Assembly: GCA_900545805.1 (NCBI GenBank)
Contig: URAL01000009.1
Span: forward strand, 1 to 53,778
Origin: an uncultured Eubacteriales bacterium
GTDB taxonomy: Bacteria; Bacillota; Clostridia; Oscillospirales; Oscillospiraceae
Direction of reading: 5' to 3'
DNA length: 53,778 nucleotides
Shown: positions 8,605 to 17,046 of the stretch, piece after piece
Layout of the letters: each line of letters begins with the position of its first letter
Position numbering within the stretch: the first letter of the stretch is position 1
Translations under genes and position numbers: made by a program
The notes under the pieces: model-generated
Databases searched by the model: none
The model's input: only the letters and a program-made list of their open reading frames with translations
What the model was told of the DNA's origin: nothing

Positions 8605-8638
8605 TTGATTTTTATATCGTCATACTATATACTGCAGT
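8605..8638 (+). promoter_or_regulatory. Promoter of the S24 repressor with ACTGCAGT palindrome
   Basis: TTGATT (8605-8610), 17 bp, TATACT (8628-8633). The 8-bp palindrome ACTGCAGT at 8631-8638 overlaps the -10 box and could be an autoregulatory operator. Confidence 0.6.
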
Positions 8639-8662
8639 CATACACAAAAAAGGAGGCACGAT

Positions 8663-9361
8663 ATGCGAAAGAGTATCGGAGAAATTTTAAATTCAAAGCG
8701 CCGCGAGCTGGGCTTTTCGCAGTCGGAGCTTGCTGCCGCGCTTGCAAAGGACGGCATCGACGTCACAAATCAGGCCATCTCCAAATGGGAGACCGGCAGC
8801 ACGCTGCCGAGCGCAAAGCAGTTTCTCGCGCTGTGCCGCGCTTTGGAGATAGAGGACATAGCCGGCGCCTTCGGCTCGGCTCCCGAGGGAGGCATACTCG
8901 CCGGGCTCAACCCCGTCGGACGGAGAAAAGCCATGGATTATATAGAGCTTCTGCGCGACAGCGGGCGATATTCCACGCAGTCCGAGCCCGCAAAAACGCG
9001 CACCCTGCCGCTGTATTCACTGGCGGTATCGGCCGGTACGGGGCAGTTTCTCGACAGTGAGGATTACGATATGACCGAGGTCGGTCCCGAAGTTCCCGAC
9101 GGCGCGAACTTCGGTGTGCGCGTCGCGGGCGACAGTATGGAGCCGCGCTTTCACGACGGGCAGACGGTTTGGGTCAGCCAGCAGCATAGCCTAATGACCG
9201 GAGAGATCGGCATTTTCCTCTACGACGGCTGCGCGTACTTAAAGCAGCTCGTCGCCGGTGACGGTTATCTCGCGCTGCACTCGTTAAACCCCGCGTATCC
9301 GGACATACGCATCTCCCCCGCCCTGCCTCTGCGCGTGCTGGGTAAGGTCTTGGCGGCATGA
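8663..9361 (+). CDS. XRE-family repressor with S24 self-cleavage domain (LexA/HdiR-like, 232 aa)
   Basis: The N-terminal helix-turn-helix (about 5-62, with NQAISKWETGSTLP) is joined to a C-terminal S24 peptidase domain. Cleavage is expected at Ala124-Gly125 (VSAGTG), with Ser158 (GDSMEP) as nucleophile and Lys194 (AYLKQL) as base; all three elements are intact. In relatives such as HdiR, RecA-DNA filaments trigger self-cleavage and release target promoters. An excellent AGGAGG site precedes the ATG. The divergent dinB is its likely target. It could also be a prophage-derived CI-like repressor, but no phage genes are nearby. Confidence 0.9.
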   Translation: MRKSIGEILNSKRRELGFSQSELAAALAKDGIDVTNQAISKWETGSTLPSAKQFLALCRALEIEDIAGAFGSAPEGGILAGLNPVGRRKAMDYIELLRDSGRYSTQSEPAKTRTLPLYSLAVSAGTGQFLDSEDYDMTEVGPEVPDGANFGVRVAGDSMEPRFHDGQTVWVSQQHSLMTGEIGIFLYDGCAYLKQLVAGDGYLALHSLNPAYPDIRISPALPLRVLGKVLAA

Positions 9362-9385
9362 CGTTAGAAGCAGAAAAGCTGAATT

Positions 9386-9421
9386 AATAAAAAACGACCA
9401 AGGACAAGTCCTTGGTCGTTT
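9386..9421 (-). terminator. Rho-independent terminator of tRNA-Ala
   Basis: A 14-bp perfect stem (9392-9405 with 9408-9421) and a 2-base loop, followed leftward by a T-run at 9386-9391. It may also stop read-through from the repressor gene. Confidence 0.88.
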
Positions 9422-9428
9422 CCGTTGT

Positions 9429-9504
<76 letters not shown>

Positions 9505-9517
9505 ATGCGCATTGGTT

Positions 9518-9546
9518 ATTTTAGCAGACCGTACGCACATTGTCAA
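9518..9546 (-). promoter_or_regulatory. Promoter of tRNA-Ala
   Basis: Reading leftward, TTGACA (9541-9546), 17 bp, TAAAAT (9518-9523), close to the tRNA 5' end. Confidence 0.82.
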
Positions 9547-9559
9547 CCGGAAATTTAAA

Positions 9560-10216
9560 TTAATTCTGTCCGCTGCCGTAATCATCGTCAAACATATAGG
9601 TCACGTCCTCTTTATAGCGGAATTTTTTCTCCTTATGCTTTATAAGGCGCGAGATGCTTCCGCGGTACTCGATCAGGACGAGCAGACCCGTGAGCAGGTA
9701 TATGTTCCTGACTATCGTGTCGTCAACGCTCATGACGGAGACAAGGCACATTGCTGCCATCGCCGTGAGCGACGAAAGCGAAATATAGCGGCTTATCAGG
9801 TACACGATAACAAATACGATGATCCCCGCGAAGGCGACCTCACTGCTGACAAAAAACGTTCCTATAGCCACCGCGAGCAGGCTGTGCTCTCCGTGGAAGC
9901 GATAGAGTATCGGAAAATTCGTACCCAGCACGACGCAGAACAGCGCAAAGGCACTGCCGACGGCGGATCGGTCGACGATGAGCAGCAGAAGGCTGCCCAG
10001 CAGCACGGGTATTATGACCTTCAGCGCCTCGATGAGCACGATGACGCCGACGCCCTTCCATCCGTGACGCTTCAAAAAGCGCGTTATACCGGCGTTATCG
10101 CGGCTGTAATTAAGGATATTCTCGTGAAAATAAATGTGCGAGGACAGTATCGGCGTGCTCAGGCTGCCGAAGGAGTACGCGATCAGAGCCGTAACGGCAA
10201 GCAGTAAGGGTGTCAT
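9560..10216 (-). CDS. Divergent PlsY-like membrane acyltransferase (218 aa)
   Basis: Length, hydrophobic helices and position after der all fit PlsY, which acylates glycerol-3-phosphate from acyl phosphate. However, the motifs are worn. The usual SGN-type motif appears as NYSRDNAGITRF, and the usual glycine-rich KGGKGVAT-type loop is replaced by RFHGEHSLLAVAIG. It may have altered substrate use or reduced activity; a true plsY may be elsewhere. Its ATG overlaps the der stop (ATGA), so translation is coupled. The C-terminus is acidic (FDDDYGSGQN). Confidence 0.7.
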   Translation of the reverse strand: MTPLLLAVTALIAYSFGSLSTPILSSHIYFHENILNYSRDNAGITRFLKRHGWKGVGVIVLIEALKVIIPVLLGSLLLLIVDRSAVGSAFALFCVVLGTNFPILYRFHGEHSLLAVAIGTFFVSSEVAFAGIIVFVIVYLISRYISLSSLTAMAAMCLVSVMSVDDTIVRNIYLLTGLLVLIEYRGSISRLIKHKEKKFRYKEDVTYMFDDDYGSGQN

Positions 10217-11538
10217 TGCTTATCCCCCTTTTGACGTATGACCATGCGTATCGGCGTACCCTCGAGTCCGAACACGGCGCGGATCTGATTTTCTATATAT
10301 CGCTGATACGAGAAGTGGAACAGCTCACGGCTGTTGCAGAAAACGACGAAATTCGGCGGTTTGATGCCGGTCTGAGTCATGTAATATATCTTGAGCCTTC
10401 TGCCCTTATCCGTGGGCGGCTGGACGCGCGCCTGCGCGTCTGCGAGCACGTCGTTGAGCATGCCGGTGCTTATGCGCATGCTGCTCTGGTCGTTGACGAA
10501 GTTAACAAGCTCGAATATCCTGTCGGTGCGCTGGCCGGTCTTGGCAGAGATAAACAGCACCGGCGCATAGCTCATGAAGCTGAGGTCGCGCATAACGGCC
10601 TTGCGCATCTTCTCCATTGTCCCGGTCTCTTTCTCGACAAGATCCCATTTATTCACGACAATGATGCTCGCCTTGCCCGCCTCGTGCGCAAGGCCGGCTA
10701 TTTTCGTGTCCTGCTCGGTTACGCCCTCGCGTGCATCGATCATGATTATGCACACGTCCGCACGCTCTATCGCCATCTGTGCGCGCATGACCGAAAATTT
10801 CTCCACGCGCTCGTCGACTCTGCTCTTGCGGCGGATGCCGGCGGTATCGATGAACACGTATTTGCCGTACTTGTTATCTACCTCGGAGTCAACGGCGTCG
10901 CGCGTTGTACCTGCAACGTTGCTGACTATGACGCGCTGCTCGCCGAGGATGTGGTTTACCAGCGAGGACTTGCCGACGTTCGGCTTGCCGATGACGGCGA
11001 CCTTTATGCGGTCGTCTTCCTCCTCATCCTCTTCCTCGGGCGGGAAATATTTCATGCACTCATCCAGAAGGTCGCCCGTGCCGTGGCCGTGGACTGCCGA
11101 GACAGCTATCGGATCGCCGAGACCGAGCTCGTAAAACTCATATATCGTGGGATCTGTCCTGCCGGTAGAGTCCATTTTGTTGACCGCCAGCACCGTCGGC
11201 TTCTTCGAACGCAGCAGCATGTTGGCAACGTCCTTATCCGCCGCGGTAACGCCCGTGCGCACATCGGTCACCAGAACGATAACGTCCGCCGAGCTTATCG
11301 CGATATTGGCCTGCTCGCGCATAAAAAGGAGTATCTCGTTGTCCGTCGTCGGCTCGATGCCGCCGGTATCTACAATATTGAATTTTCTTCCGAGCCATTC
11401 GCACTCGGCATACAGTCTGTCGCGGGTAACGCCCGGCGTGTCCTCAACTATGGAAAGGCGGCGGCCGCAGAGCTTATTGAAAAGCATACTTTTTCCCACG
11501 TTCGGTCTGCCGACTATGGCTATGAGAGGCTTTGACAT
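10213..11538 (-). CDS. der: Ribosome assembly GTPase Der/EngA (441 aa)
   Basis: Two GTPase domains in tandem, each with a P-loop (GRPNVGKS at about 8-15, GKPNVGKS near 180), NKMD and NKWD guanine-specificity motifs, and a C-terminal KH-like domain. Der is essential for maturing the 50S subunit in bacteria. AGGAGG precedes the ATG. The order DUF512-der-plsY is common in Clostridia. Confidence 0.97.
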   Translation of the reverse strand: MSKPLIAIVGRPNVGKSMLFNKLCGRRLSIVEDTPGVTRDRLYAECEWLGRKFNIVDTGGIEPTTDNEILLFMREQANIAISSADVIVLVTDVRTGVTAADKDVANMLLRSKKPTVLAVNKMDSTGRTDPTIYEFYELGLGDPIAVSAVHGHGTGDLLDECMKYFPPEEEDEEEDDRIKVAVIGKPNVGKSSLVNHILGEQRVIVSNVAGTTRDAVDSEVDNKYGKYVFIDTAGIRRKSRVDERVEKFSVMRAQMAIERADVCIIMIDAREGVTEQDTKIAGLAHEAGKASIIVVNKWDLVEKETGTMEKMRKAVMRDLSFMSYAPVLFISAKTGQRTDRIFELVNFVNDQSSMRISTGMLNDVLADAQARVQPPTDKGRRLKIYYMTQTGIKPPNFVVFCNSRELFHFSYQRYIENQIRAVFGLEGTPIRMVIRQKGDKQ

Positions 11539-11553
11539 GTTTTAACCTCCTGA

Positions 11554-12924
11554 TCAATTCTGATTATACTTATAATACTGCTGCCGCTCGGGTGAGCGGA
11601 CAGGTATTTTGACCTCGGGCAGATTATCGCCGCTTATGGCGTCCCAAAGGGCGAATCCGTCCGACTCGATGGGGTATATGGGAACGCCGAGGGCTTCTAT
11701 CGCTTCCTCGAGCGTGACATCGTCAAGAAAATCGAGCTCCTCACGGCGCAGCATATTCTGCGACACTAAAAGGCGCTCGCCCAGATCCTTTCCTCTGAGC
11801 TGAGCAATGAGGTCCCGGCCCGTTATAAGGCCCGAAACATTTATACTGTGACCGAAAAAGTCGTTGAGAATGGCATAGACCTTTCCGTTTATATTACCAT
11901 ACTTTTCGGCGGCCATACAAATAAGTTTTTCAAAATACGGCGCAACGGATGTGCCGCAGGCTATGGAAAACGCAGCTCCGTCCGGCTCGCACGACAGCAT
12001 CAGCGCACTTTTAAACTCGCGCTCGAGCAGTCTTATCATGCCGACGCCGTTTTCAAGCTGCGTGTGCTCCTCGTAGAAATCGTCCTCGGGAAGCTCGCGG
12101 CGCGCGCAGATATACATTTCGTCCGAGCAGAAGAATATCCTCGTTCCGTATTTCTTCACGCACTCGTCGCCGAAGGCCGTGACCATGTCGATGGTCTCCG
12201 CCGAGTGCTCCGGCGTAAACGATGTTAGCGGATACAGCCCCTCGCGGTATTTTGTGAGCCCCACGGGGACTATCGACACGCTGTGCACCGCCGGGTACAT
12301 CGCCGCGAGATCCTCCATCGTGCGCATGAGCGCCTTATCGTCGTTGAGCCCCGGGCAGCAGACGATCTGGCAGTTCATAACAATACCGCCGGCCGCAAAT
12401 TTTTTCATGATATCGACGCATTTACCGGCATTTTTATTGTTCAGCAGCTTGACTCGCAGCTCGGGATCGGTCGCGTGGACGGAAATGTTCACAGGGCTTA
12501 TGTGCAAATCGATTATGCGCTGTATCTCGCGCTCGGAGAGATTAGTAAGCGTGATGTAATTTCCCAGCAGGAAGCTCAATCGCGCATCGTCGTCTTTAAA
12601 GTACATTGTCTTGCGCATACCCTTGGGGAGCTGGTCGATAAAGCAGAACACACAGTTATTCGCGCAGCTTCGAGGATTATCCATGAGATACTCGGAAAAC
12701 TCCAGGCCGAGATCACGTCCCTCAGGCTTCTGCACGCGCACGATATGCTCCATACCGTCGGGTCTGCGCAGCGTTATGTGCAGCACGGGGTCATAGGAGA
12801 AATACTTATAGTCGAGCACATCGTGGATCACATTTCCGTTTATGCTGACTATCTCGTCACCTATATGCGCCTTATGCAGCAGCGGACTGTCGTTATCTAT
12901 TTTTGAAATAACGTCGTTTTTCAT
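11554..12924 (-). CDS. DUF512 radical SAM protein with N-terminal PDZ-like domain (456 aa)
   Basis: A PDZ-like segment (about 1-65, with GDEIVSINGN) precedes a radical SAM core with cluster cysteines in CANNCVFC (C87, C91, C94) and the DUF512 C-terminal region. The biochemical role of the family is not established. Its conserved place just upstream of der suggests a link to ribosome or translation quality. The ATG lacks a strong ribosome site and follows a stem-loop by about 17 bp, so expression may be low. Confidence 0.9.
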   Translation of the reverse strand: MKNDVISKIDNDSPLLHKAHIGDEIVSINGNVIHDVLDYKYFSYDPVLHITLRRPDGMEHIVRVQKPEGRDLGLEFSEYLMDNPRSCANNCVFCFIDQLPKGMRKTMYFKDDDARLSFLLGNYITLTNLSEREIQRIIDLHISPVNISVHATDPELRVKLLNNKNAGKCVDIMKKFAAGGIVMNCQIVCCPGLNDDKALMRTMEDLAAMYPAVHSVSIVPVGLTKYREGLYPLTSFTPEHSAETIDMVTAFGDECVKKYGTRIFFCSDEMYICARRELPEDDFYEEHTQLENGVGMIRLLEREFKSALMLSCEPDGAAFSIACGTSVAPYFEKLICMAAEKYGNINGKVYAILNDFFGHSINVSGLITGRDLIAQLRGKDLGERLLVSQNMLRREELDFLDDVTLEEAIEALGVPIYPIESDGFALWDAISGDNLPEVKIPVRSPERQQYYKYNQN

Positions 12925-12940
12925 AGCTTACGATACGCAA

Positions 12941-12974
12941 AAGGAGGAAGGGGTACGGCTACCCTTTCCTCCTT
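12941..12974 (-). terminator. Stem-loop between rpmF and the DUF512 gene
   Basis: 15-bp arms (12941-12955 and 12960-12974) with one mismatch, followed leftward by TTTT. It acts as a terminator or attenuator after rpmF. The downstream gene must use read-through or a promoter I cannot see. Confidence 0.72.
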
Positions 12975-12985
12975 GAGCATTTTAA

Positions 12986-13171
12986 TTACTTCTCGTCAAC
13001 GGTGAGAACCTTGCGGCCGTTGTACATACCGCATGCCTTGCACACACGATGAGGCATTTTGAACTCGCCGCAGTTGGGGCACTTTATTATGCCGGGAGCC
13101 TCGAGCTTCCAATGAGACGAACGTCTCTTGTCACGTCTCTGTCTTGATACTTTTCCCTTAGGGACTGCCAT
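12986..13171 (-). CDS. rpmF: 50S ribosomal protein L32 (61 aa)
   Basis: The classic MAVPKxKxSxxRR start and a complete zinc ribbon (CPNC and CKAC), as in C+ type L32. It follows the YceD gene, the usual pairing. GGAGG precedes the ATG. Confidence 0.97.
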   Translation of the reverse strand: MAVPKGKVSRQRRDKRRSSHWKLEAPGIIKCPNCGEFKMPHRVCKACGMYNGRKVLTVDEK

Positions 13172-13212
13172 GGTGACACCTCCTGAAAAATAGCTGCATA
13201 TCAGCGTAAATA

Positions 13213-13707
13213 TTATTGATCACTATCCAACAGCTGCTGTAAAACAGCAAGTCTTGGATCGACTTCTTTCCCGCACGCGCAGGGGCCAAGGTTTAAATCG
13301 GCTCCGCAGCGGGAGCATAGACCTTTGCAATCCTCTGAGCACAGAAACTTTGTTTCCATGTCAAGAATGAAAAGGGTCGAGAGCGTTTCATCGAGATCGA
13401 GCATGTCCCCGTCGAGAACAAAGACCTCGGGATCTTCAGACTCTCTGTCGGATATGAAGGCGTGGAGGTTCATCACCTTGGTGCTGTCAAACAGTTTACC
13501 ACATCTGTCGCAGACGCAAGTCATTTCGGCTGTCAGGGTACCCTCGAGTGTCAGGATACCTGCCTCGTTAAACACTCTGCCTTCCGCCGTGGGCGGGGTC
13601 TTATACTCCTTGATCGACTTAAATTTCAGTCCGTCCGTATCCAGCTCACATTTGAACGGAACACTTTTTCCGGGAACTTCAATTATCTGTCGTAAATCAA
13701 TCAGCAT
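13213..13707 (-). CDS. YceD / DUF177 protein (164 aa)
   Basis: A family that neighbours rpmF widely and is linked to 23S rRNA maturation or accumulation. Two zinc-type Cys pairs are visible: CVCDRCGK near residue 65 and the C-terminal CSEDCKGLCSRCG...CACGKE cluster. ATG 13707 is preferred to GTG 13722 because GGAGAGG lies 6 bp upstream of it. Confidence 0.93.
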   Translation of the reverse strand: MLIDLRQIIEVPGKSVPFKCELDTDGLKFKSIKEYKTPPTAEGRVFNEAGILTLEGTLTAEMTCVCDRCGKLFDSTKVMNLHAFISDRESEDPEVFVLDGDMLDLDETLSTLFILDMETKFLCSEDCKGLCSRCGADLNLGPCACGKEVDPRLAVLQQLLDSDQ

Positions 13708-13734
13708 AGCGCACCTCTCCACAGTCGCTTGAAT

Positions 13735-13763
13735 ATTATAGTGTAATAGTGCCTGCTTGTCAA
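13735..13763 (-). promoter_or_regulatory. Promoter of yceD-rpmF
   Basis: Reading leftward, TTGACA (13758-13763), 17 bp, TATAAT (13735-13740): a full consensus promoter about 25 bp before the ATG. Confidence 0.9.
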
Positions 13764-13808
13764 CCGAAAAATTTGTTTTTTCGTTAAAATCGCAGAAAAA
13801 CAGACATA

Positions 13809-13837
13809 TTGCTAAACGGTCTCGAAAATGGTATAAT
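13809..13837 (+). promoter_or_regulatory. Promoter of the PepSY-lipoprotein pair
   Basis: TTGCTA (13809-13814), 17 bp, TATAAT (13832-13837). It is back to back with the yceD-rpmF promoter. Confidence 0.72.
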
Positions 13838-13865
13838 GCCTTAACTATATATTGTGAGGAACAAC

Positions 13866-14171
13866 ATGAAGAAAAGCATTAAAATTCTGATTATTTGCAT
13901 ACTTGTCGCGGCGCTCATTACTGTCGGCGTTATCTATCTTATTAATCAGACGCGTGACGATGAGCTTCTCATCGGTGAGGAGCGTGCACAGCAGATCGCT
14001 CTGAGCGATGCGCGTCTTGCCGAAAATCAGGTGTCTAAATTGAAGGTCAGGCTTAAGCTTGACGACGGCGTGTGGTATTACGACGTTGAATTTCGCACGA
14101 TAGCGCTCGAATACGAGTATGAGATCGAGGCCTACACCGGCGCGATACTTGATAAGGATATCGACGACTGA
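13866..14171 (+). CDS. Membrane-anchored PepSY-domain protein (101 aa)
   Basis: One N-terminal membrane helix (about 5-25) and a PepSY-type domain: GEERAQQIALSDA helix, DDGVWYYDVEF strands and EYEIEAYTGAILDKD ending. PepSY domains are thought to modulate extracytoplasmic peptidases. ATG 13866 has GAGG 7 bp upstream, so the GTG at 13854 is not used. The lipoprotein gene follows 14 bp later. Confidence 0.85.
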   Translation: MKKSIKILIICILVAALITVGVIYLINQTRDDELLIGEERAQQIALSDARLAENQVSKLKVRLKLDDGVWYYDVEFRTIALEYEYEIEAYTGAILDKDIDD

Positions 14172-14185
14172 AAGGATTTCGAAAT

Positions 14186-15073
14186 ATGAAAAAAACTATC
14201 AGCCTGATGCTTGCCGCAATGCTAGTATTTTCACTATGTGCGTGTGCAAATGACGGAGGCACTACACCTGACGAGCCAAGCAATACGCCTGCACCCACGC
14301 AGGATCTTTCCGTTTATGAAAAGTCCGAGGGTAAGCTTGAGAAAGAGATCCGGTACAACACAAACGGGCTTAAATTCAATACCGTGATATACGAATACGA
14401 CGGCAGCGGGGCTATCGTAAAGGAGACAACGCTCGGCATAAACGACGCCCCCGTCGGATACAAGGAATACACTCTCAACTCCGACGGACTTGCCGAGACG
14501 ATGGTAAGCTACGTTGCCGACGGACCTGAGGAATATACCGAGGAATACCGCGTTTTGTACGAGTATAACGAGTCGGGGCTTAAGATGAAGGAATCGAACG
14601 TGATAGGCGGCAGTATCACCGCCTACACAGTCTACGCCTACGAGGGCAAAAGCCTTGTGAGCGAAAAGTATTTTGAGTGTCTTGCAAACGAAGAGTCTTT
14701 TGAGAGTGTCAAGCTCATAAGCGACATCGCATATGAGTATGATGACGCGGGCAAGCTCACAAAGCTCACGCGGCAGGACATGCTCGAGGACAGCGAGACT
14801 GTCGAGACCTACAGCTACGACGACAAAGGCCGCCTTATCCAGAAGCAGTCTGCCGCGGACGGTAATTTAATAAGCCGCACCGAGTACAGCTATGACGAGC
14901 ACGGAAACGAGCTTTCCGTCAGCATTTACGGTCCGGACGGGAATTCGATAAGCGTCACAAAGAACGAATATGAGTACGACGAACCGGGCAATGTTATAAA
15001 GTGCACCCGCAGTCATGGCGACGGAGAGCAGGACACCGTCATCGAATATGTCTGGAGCTACGTCAAAGGCTGA
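14186..15073 (+). CDS. Surface lipoprotein with YD (RHS-like) repeats (295 aa)
   Basis: The signal peptide ends in a lipobox (FSLCAC, lipidated Cys about residue 18-20), then a Thr/Pro-rich linker. The rest is built of repeated tyrosine-aspartate units such as YEYDGSGAIVKET, YSYDDKGRLIQKQ, YSYDEHGNELSV and YEYDEPGNVIKC, about six copies. This is the YD repeat of RHS/teneurin shells, here short and with no toxin domain. Function unknown; binding or an envelope scaffold is possible. Made with the PepSY protein. Confidence 0.82.
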   Translation: MKKTISLMLAAMLVFSLCACANDGGTTPDEPSNTPAPTQDLSVYEKSEGKLEKEIRYNTNGLKFNTVIYEYDGSGAIVKETTLGINDAPVGYKEYTLNSDGLAETMVSYVADGPEEYTEEYRVLYEYNESGLKMKESNVIGGSITAYTVYAYEGKSLVSEKYFECLANEESFESVKLISDIAYEYDDAGKLTKLTRQDMLEDSETVETYSYDDKGRLIQKQSAADGNLISRTEYSYDEHGNELSVSIYGPDGNSISVTKNEYEYDEPGNVIKCTRSHGDGEQDTVIEYVWSYVKG

Positions 15074-15160
15074 CGAATTCACAAATAATTTATATATTGC
15101 GGCTGCGGCTGTGATAATATAAACTATTGTAATATTTAGTTCTATCAAGGTGACTTTTCC

Positions 15161-15568
15161 ATGAGAGAAAAATTTGCGCGCTTTATGTCCGGACGCTGCG
15201 GCATTGATCAGCTAAACAGATTCTTATCTATCCTAAGCCTTGTTTTGATGATACTGGCCGTTGTGTTCAACGGAACGGTATTTTCAAGAATCGTATGGCT
15301 TATCGCGTTTGTTCTTCTGATTTTGGTCTATGCGCGTATGCTGTCAAGAAATTTATATAAGCGCAGTACGGAAAACAACCGATACTTGAGAATTCGCATG
15401 AGCATCGGCGGCAAATTCGAAATGATAAAGGTCCGCTGGACTCAGCGCAAGGACTATAAGTTCTTTACCTGCCCTGCATGCCGCACCACGCTGAGAGTTC
15501 CCCGGCACAAGGGCAAAATAAACATCGTGTGCAAAAAATGCGGCAACTCATTCACCGGCAGGACCTGA
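15161..15568 (+). CDS. Membrane protein with C-terminal zinc ribbon (135 aa)
   Basis: Two adjacent hydrophobic helices (about 22-58), a basic linker, then a ribbon CPACRTTLRVPRHKG...CKKCGNSF. Such small proteins are widespread in Clostridia but uncharacterised. It is 1 bp from the next gene, so probably co-translated with the DUF5685 protein. Confidence 0.8.
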   Translation: MREKFARFMSGRCGIDQLNRFLSILSLVLMILAVVFNGTVFSRIVWLIAFVLLILVYARMLSRNLYKRSTENNRYLRIRMSIGGKFEMIKVRWTQRKDYKFFTCPACRTTLRVPRHKGKINIVCKKCGNSFTGRT

Positions 15569-15569
15569 G

Positions 15570-16394
15570 ATGTTCGGCTTTGTAACGGCAGATCTTTCCT
15601 CCCTTAACGAGCGGCAGCGGCAGAGATACAAAGCATATTACTGCGGTCTGTGCCGAAGCCTCAGCGAGCGCCACGGCAGCCTTGCCCGTTTTACGCTGAC
15701 ATACGATATGGCGTTTCTCGTCATGCTGCTGTCCGCACTGTACGAGCCATATAATCTCAGCGGTTCCGCCCCCTGCCCTGCGCATCCCCTCGGGCAAAGG
15801 GCGTTTTTGCAGTCGGAGATCAGCGACTATGCGGCGGATATGAACGTTGCGCTGGCCTATCTCAACTGCCTTGACGACTGGAACGATGAAATAAACCTCC
15901 CGGCGCTTGCCTCGGCAAAAATACTTGAACCATCATACAGGAAGGTCTGTAAAGAGTATCCCCGCCAGTGCGGTGTGATAAAGCAGTCGATGTCCGAGCT
16001 TAAGGCCATTGAGGATCGCAGGGAGACGTCGGCCGACGCTGCGGCGACAGTCTTCGGCAGGCTCATGGCGGAGCTTTTCGTCATGCGCGAGGATCACTGG
16101 CAGAACGATTTACGCACCTTCGGCATGGCGCTCGGACAATTCGTCTACGTCATGGATGCGTGCATTGACCTTAAAAGCGATAAAAGAGCATATAAGTATA
16201 ACCCCTTCGTTTACCTGTACGGCAGGCTCGACGAGCGAGAGCGGTTCAAATCCATCCTTGAGCTTCTGCTTGCCGACTGCGTCAGAAGCTTTGAGCGGCT
16301 TCCGATAGTTCAGGATGCGGACATCATAAAAAATATACTGTGCAGCGGCGTGTGGATAAAATTCGACAGTCACTACGGAACAGACAATAAGTAA
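15570..16394 (+). CDS. DUF5685 family protein (274 aa)
   Basis: An all-helical protein with the typical start MFGFVTADLSSL followed by YYCGLCRSL and DMAFLVMLL. Function unknown. The family is repeatedly found next to a J-domain gene, as here (13 bp apart), suggesting a client or partner of that chaperone. Helix-rich metal-binding or prenyltransferase-like folds have been suggested for similar proteins; I cannot confirm this. Confidence 0.82.
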   Translation: MFGFVTADLSSLNERQRQRYKAYYCGLCRSLSERHGSLARFTLTYDMAFLVMLLSALYEPYNLSGSAPCPAHPLGQRAFLQSEISDYAADMNVALAYLNCLDDWNDEINLPALASAKILEPSYRKVCKEYPRQCGVIKQSMSELKAIEDRRETSADAAATVFGRLMAELFVMREDHWQNDLRTFGMALGQFVYVMDACIDLKSDKRAYKYNPFVYLYGRLDERERFKSILELLLADCVRSFERLPIVQDADIIKNILCSGVWIKFDSHYGTDNK

Positions 16395-16407
16395 GGAGCA
16401 GTACCGA

Positions 16408-17034
16408 ATGGCACGGGATCCCTATGAAGTCCTCGGCGTTTCGCGCAATGCGAGCGACGAGGAGATAAAAAAGGCCTACAGAGAGCTTGCAAAGAAATAT
16501 CACCCCGACCGCAATCCCGGCAACGCCGCGGCTGCGGCAAAGATGAACGAGATAAACGCCGCCTACGACCAGATCAAAAACGGCGAGACCGGTCAGTCCG
16601 GCGGCTACGGCGGCTACGGTGGCTACGGCGGATTCGGCGGATTTTCCGGCTACGGTGCGTATGAGCAGCCGCAGGAGCGCGCAGAGTGCCGTGCAGCGGT
16701 AAACTACATACGCAACGGCAGATATAACGAAGCGCTCACAGCGCTCTCGCAGGTGCCGCTTGCCGAGCGTGACGGACGCTGGTACTATCTCAGCGCCGTT
16801 GCCAACATGTATCTCGGCAACAGGATAAACGCCCTTGAGGACGCAAAGCGTGCAGTCGAGATAGACCCCGACAATCCGAACTATCGTCAGCTTTTGAGCA
16901 GGCTGGAGAATAACGGTCAGTATTACCAGCAGTACAGCGGAAACTACAATAACTCCTGCTGTGTCTGCGATGACTGCTGCACCTCGTATCTGTGCTGCTC
17001 GTGCCTGACCCCCTGGGGCGGCATGTGCTGCTGA
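16408..17034 (+). CDS. J-domain (DnaJ-like) protein with Gly/Tyr repeat and cysteine-rich tail (208 aa)
   Basis: The N-terminal J domain has an intact HPD (32-34) to stimulate Hsp70 ATPase. It is followed by a GGYGG repeat region (about 65-85), a TPR-like helical region (about 90-170) and a C-terminal tail with ten cysteines in the last 26 residues. The tail looks like a metal-binding or lipid-anchored segment. It is not a canonical DnaJ, as the zinc-finger and substrate domains are missing. Last gene of a likely three-gene unit. Confidence 0.88.
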   Translation: MARDPYEVLGVSRNASDEEIKKAYRELAKKYHPDRNPGNAAAAAKMNEINAAYDQIKNGETGQSGGYGGYGGYGGFGGFSGYGAYEQPQERAECRAAVNYIRNGRYNEALTALSQVPLAERDGRWYYLSAVANMYLGNRINALEDAKRAVEIDPDNPNYRQLLSRLENNGQYYQQYSGNYNNSCCVCDDCCTSYLCCSCLTPWGGMCC

Positions 17035-17046
17035 AATCAAAGCTTT

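Noticed and set aside
10210..11535. 441-codon open frame on the + strand
   Set aside because: Exact antisense shadow of der.
14867..15148. 93-codon hydrophobic frame on the - strand
   Set aside because: It overlaps the YD-repeat lipoprotein and lacks a ribosome site; hydrophobicity comes from antisense of charged codons.
16598..16650. Tandem DNA repeat in the J-domain gene
   Set aside because: Explained as low-complexity coding sequence for GGYGG units, not a separate repeat element.
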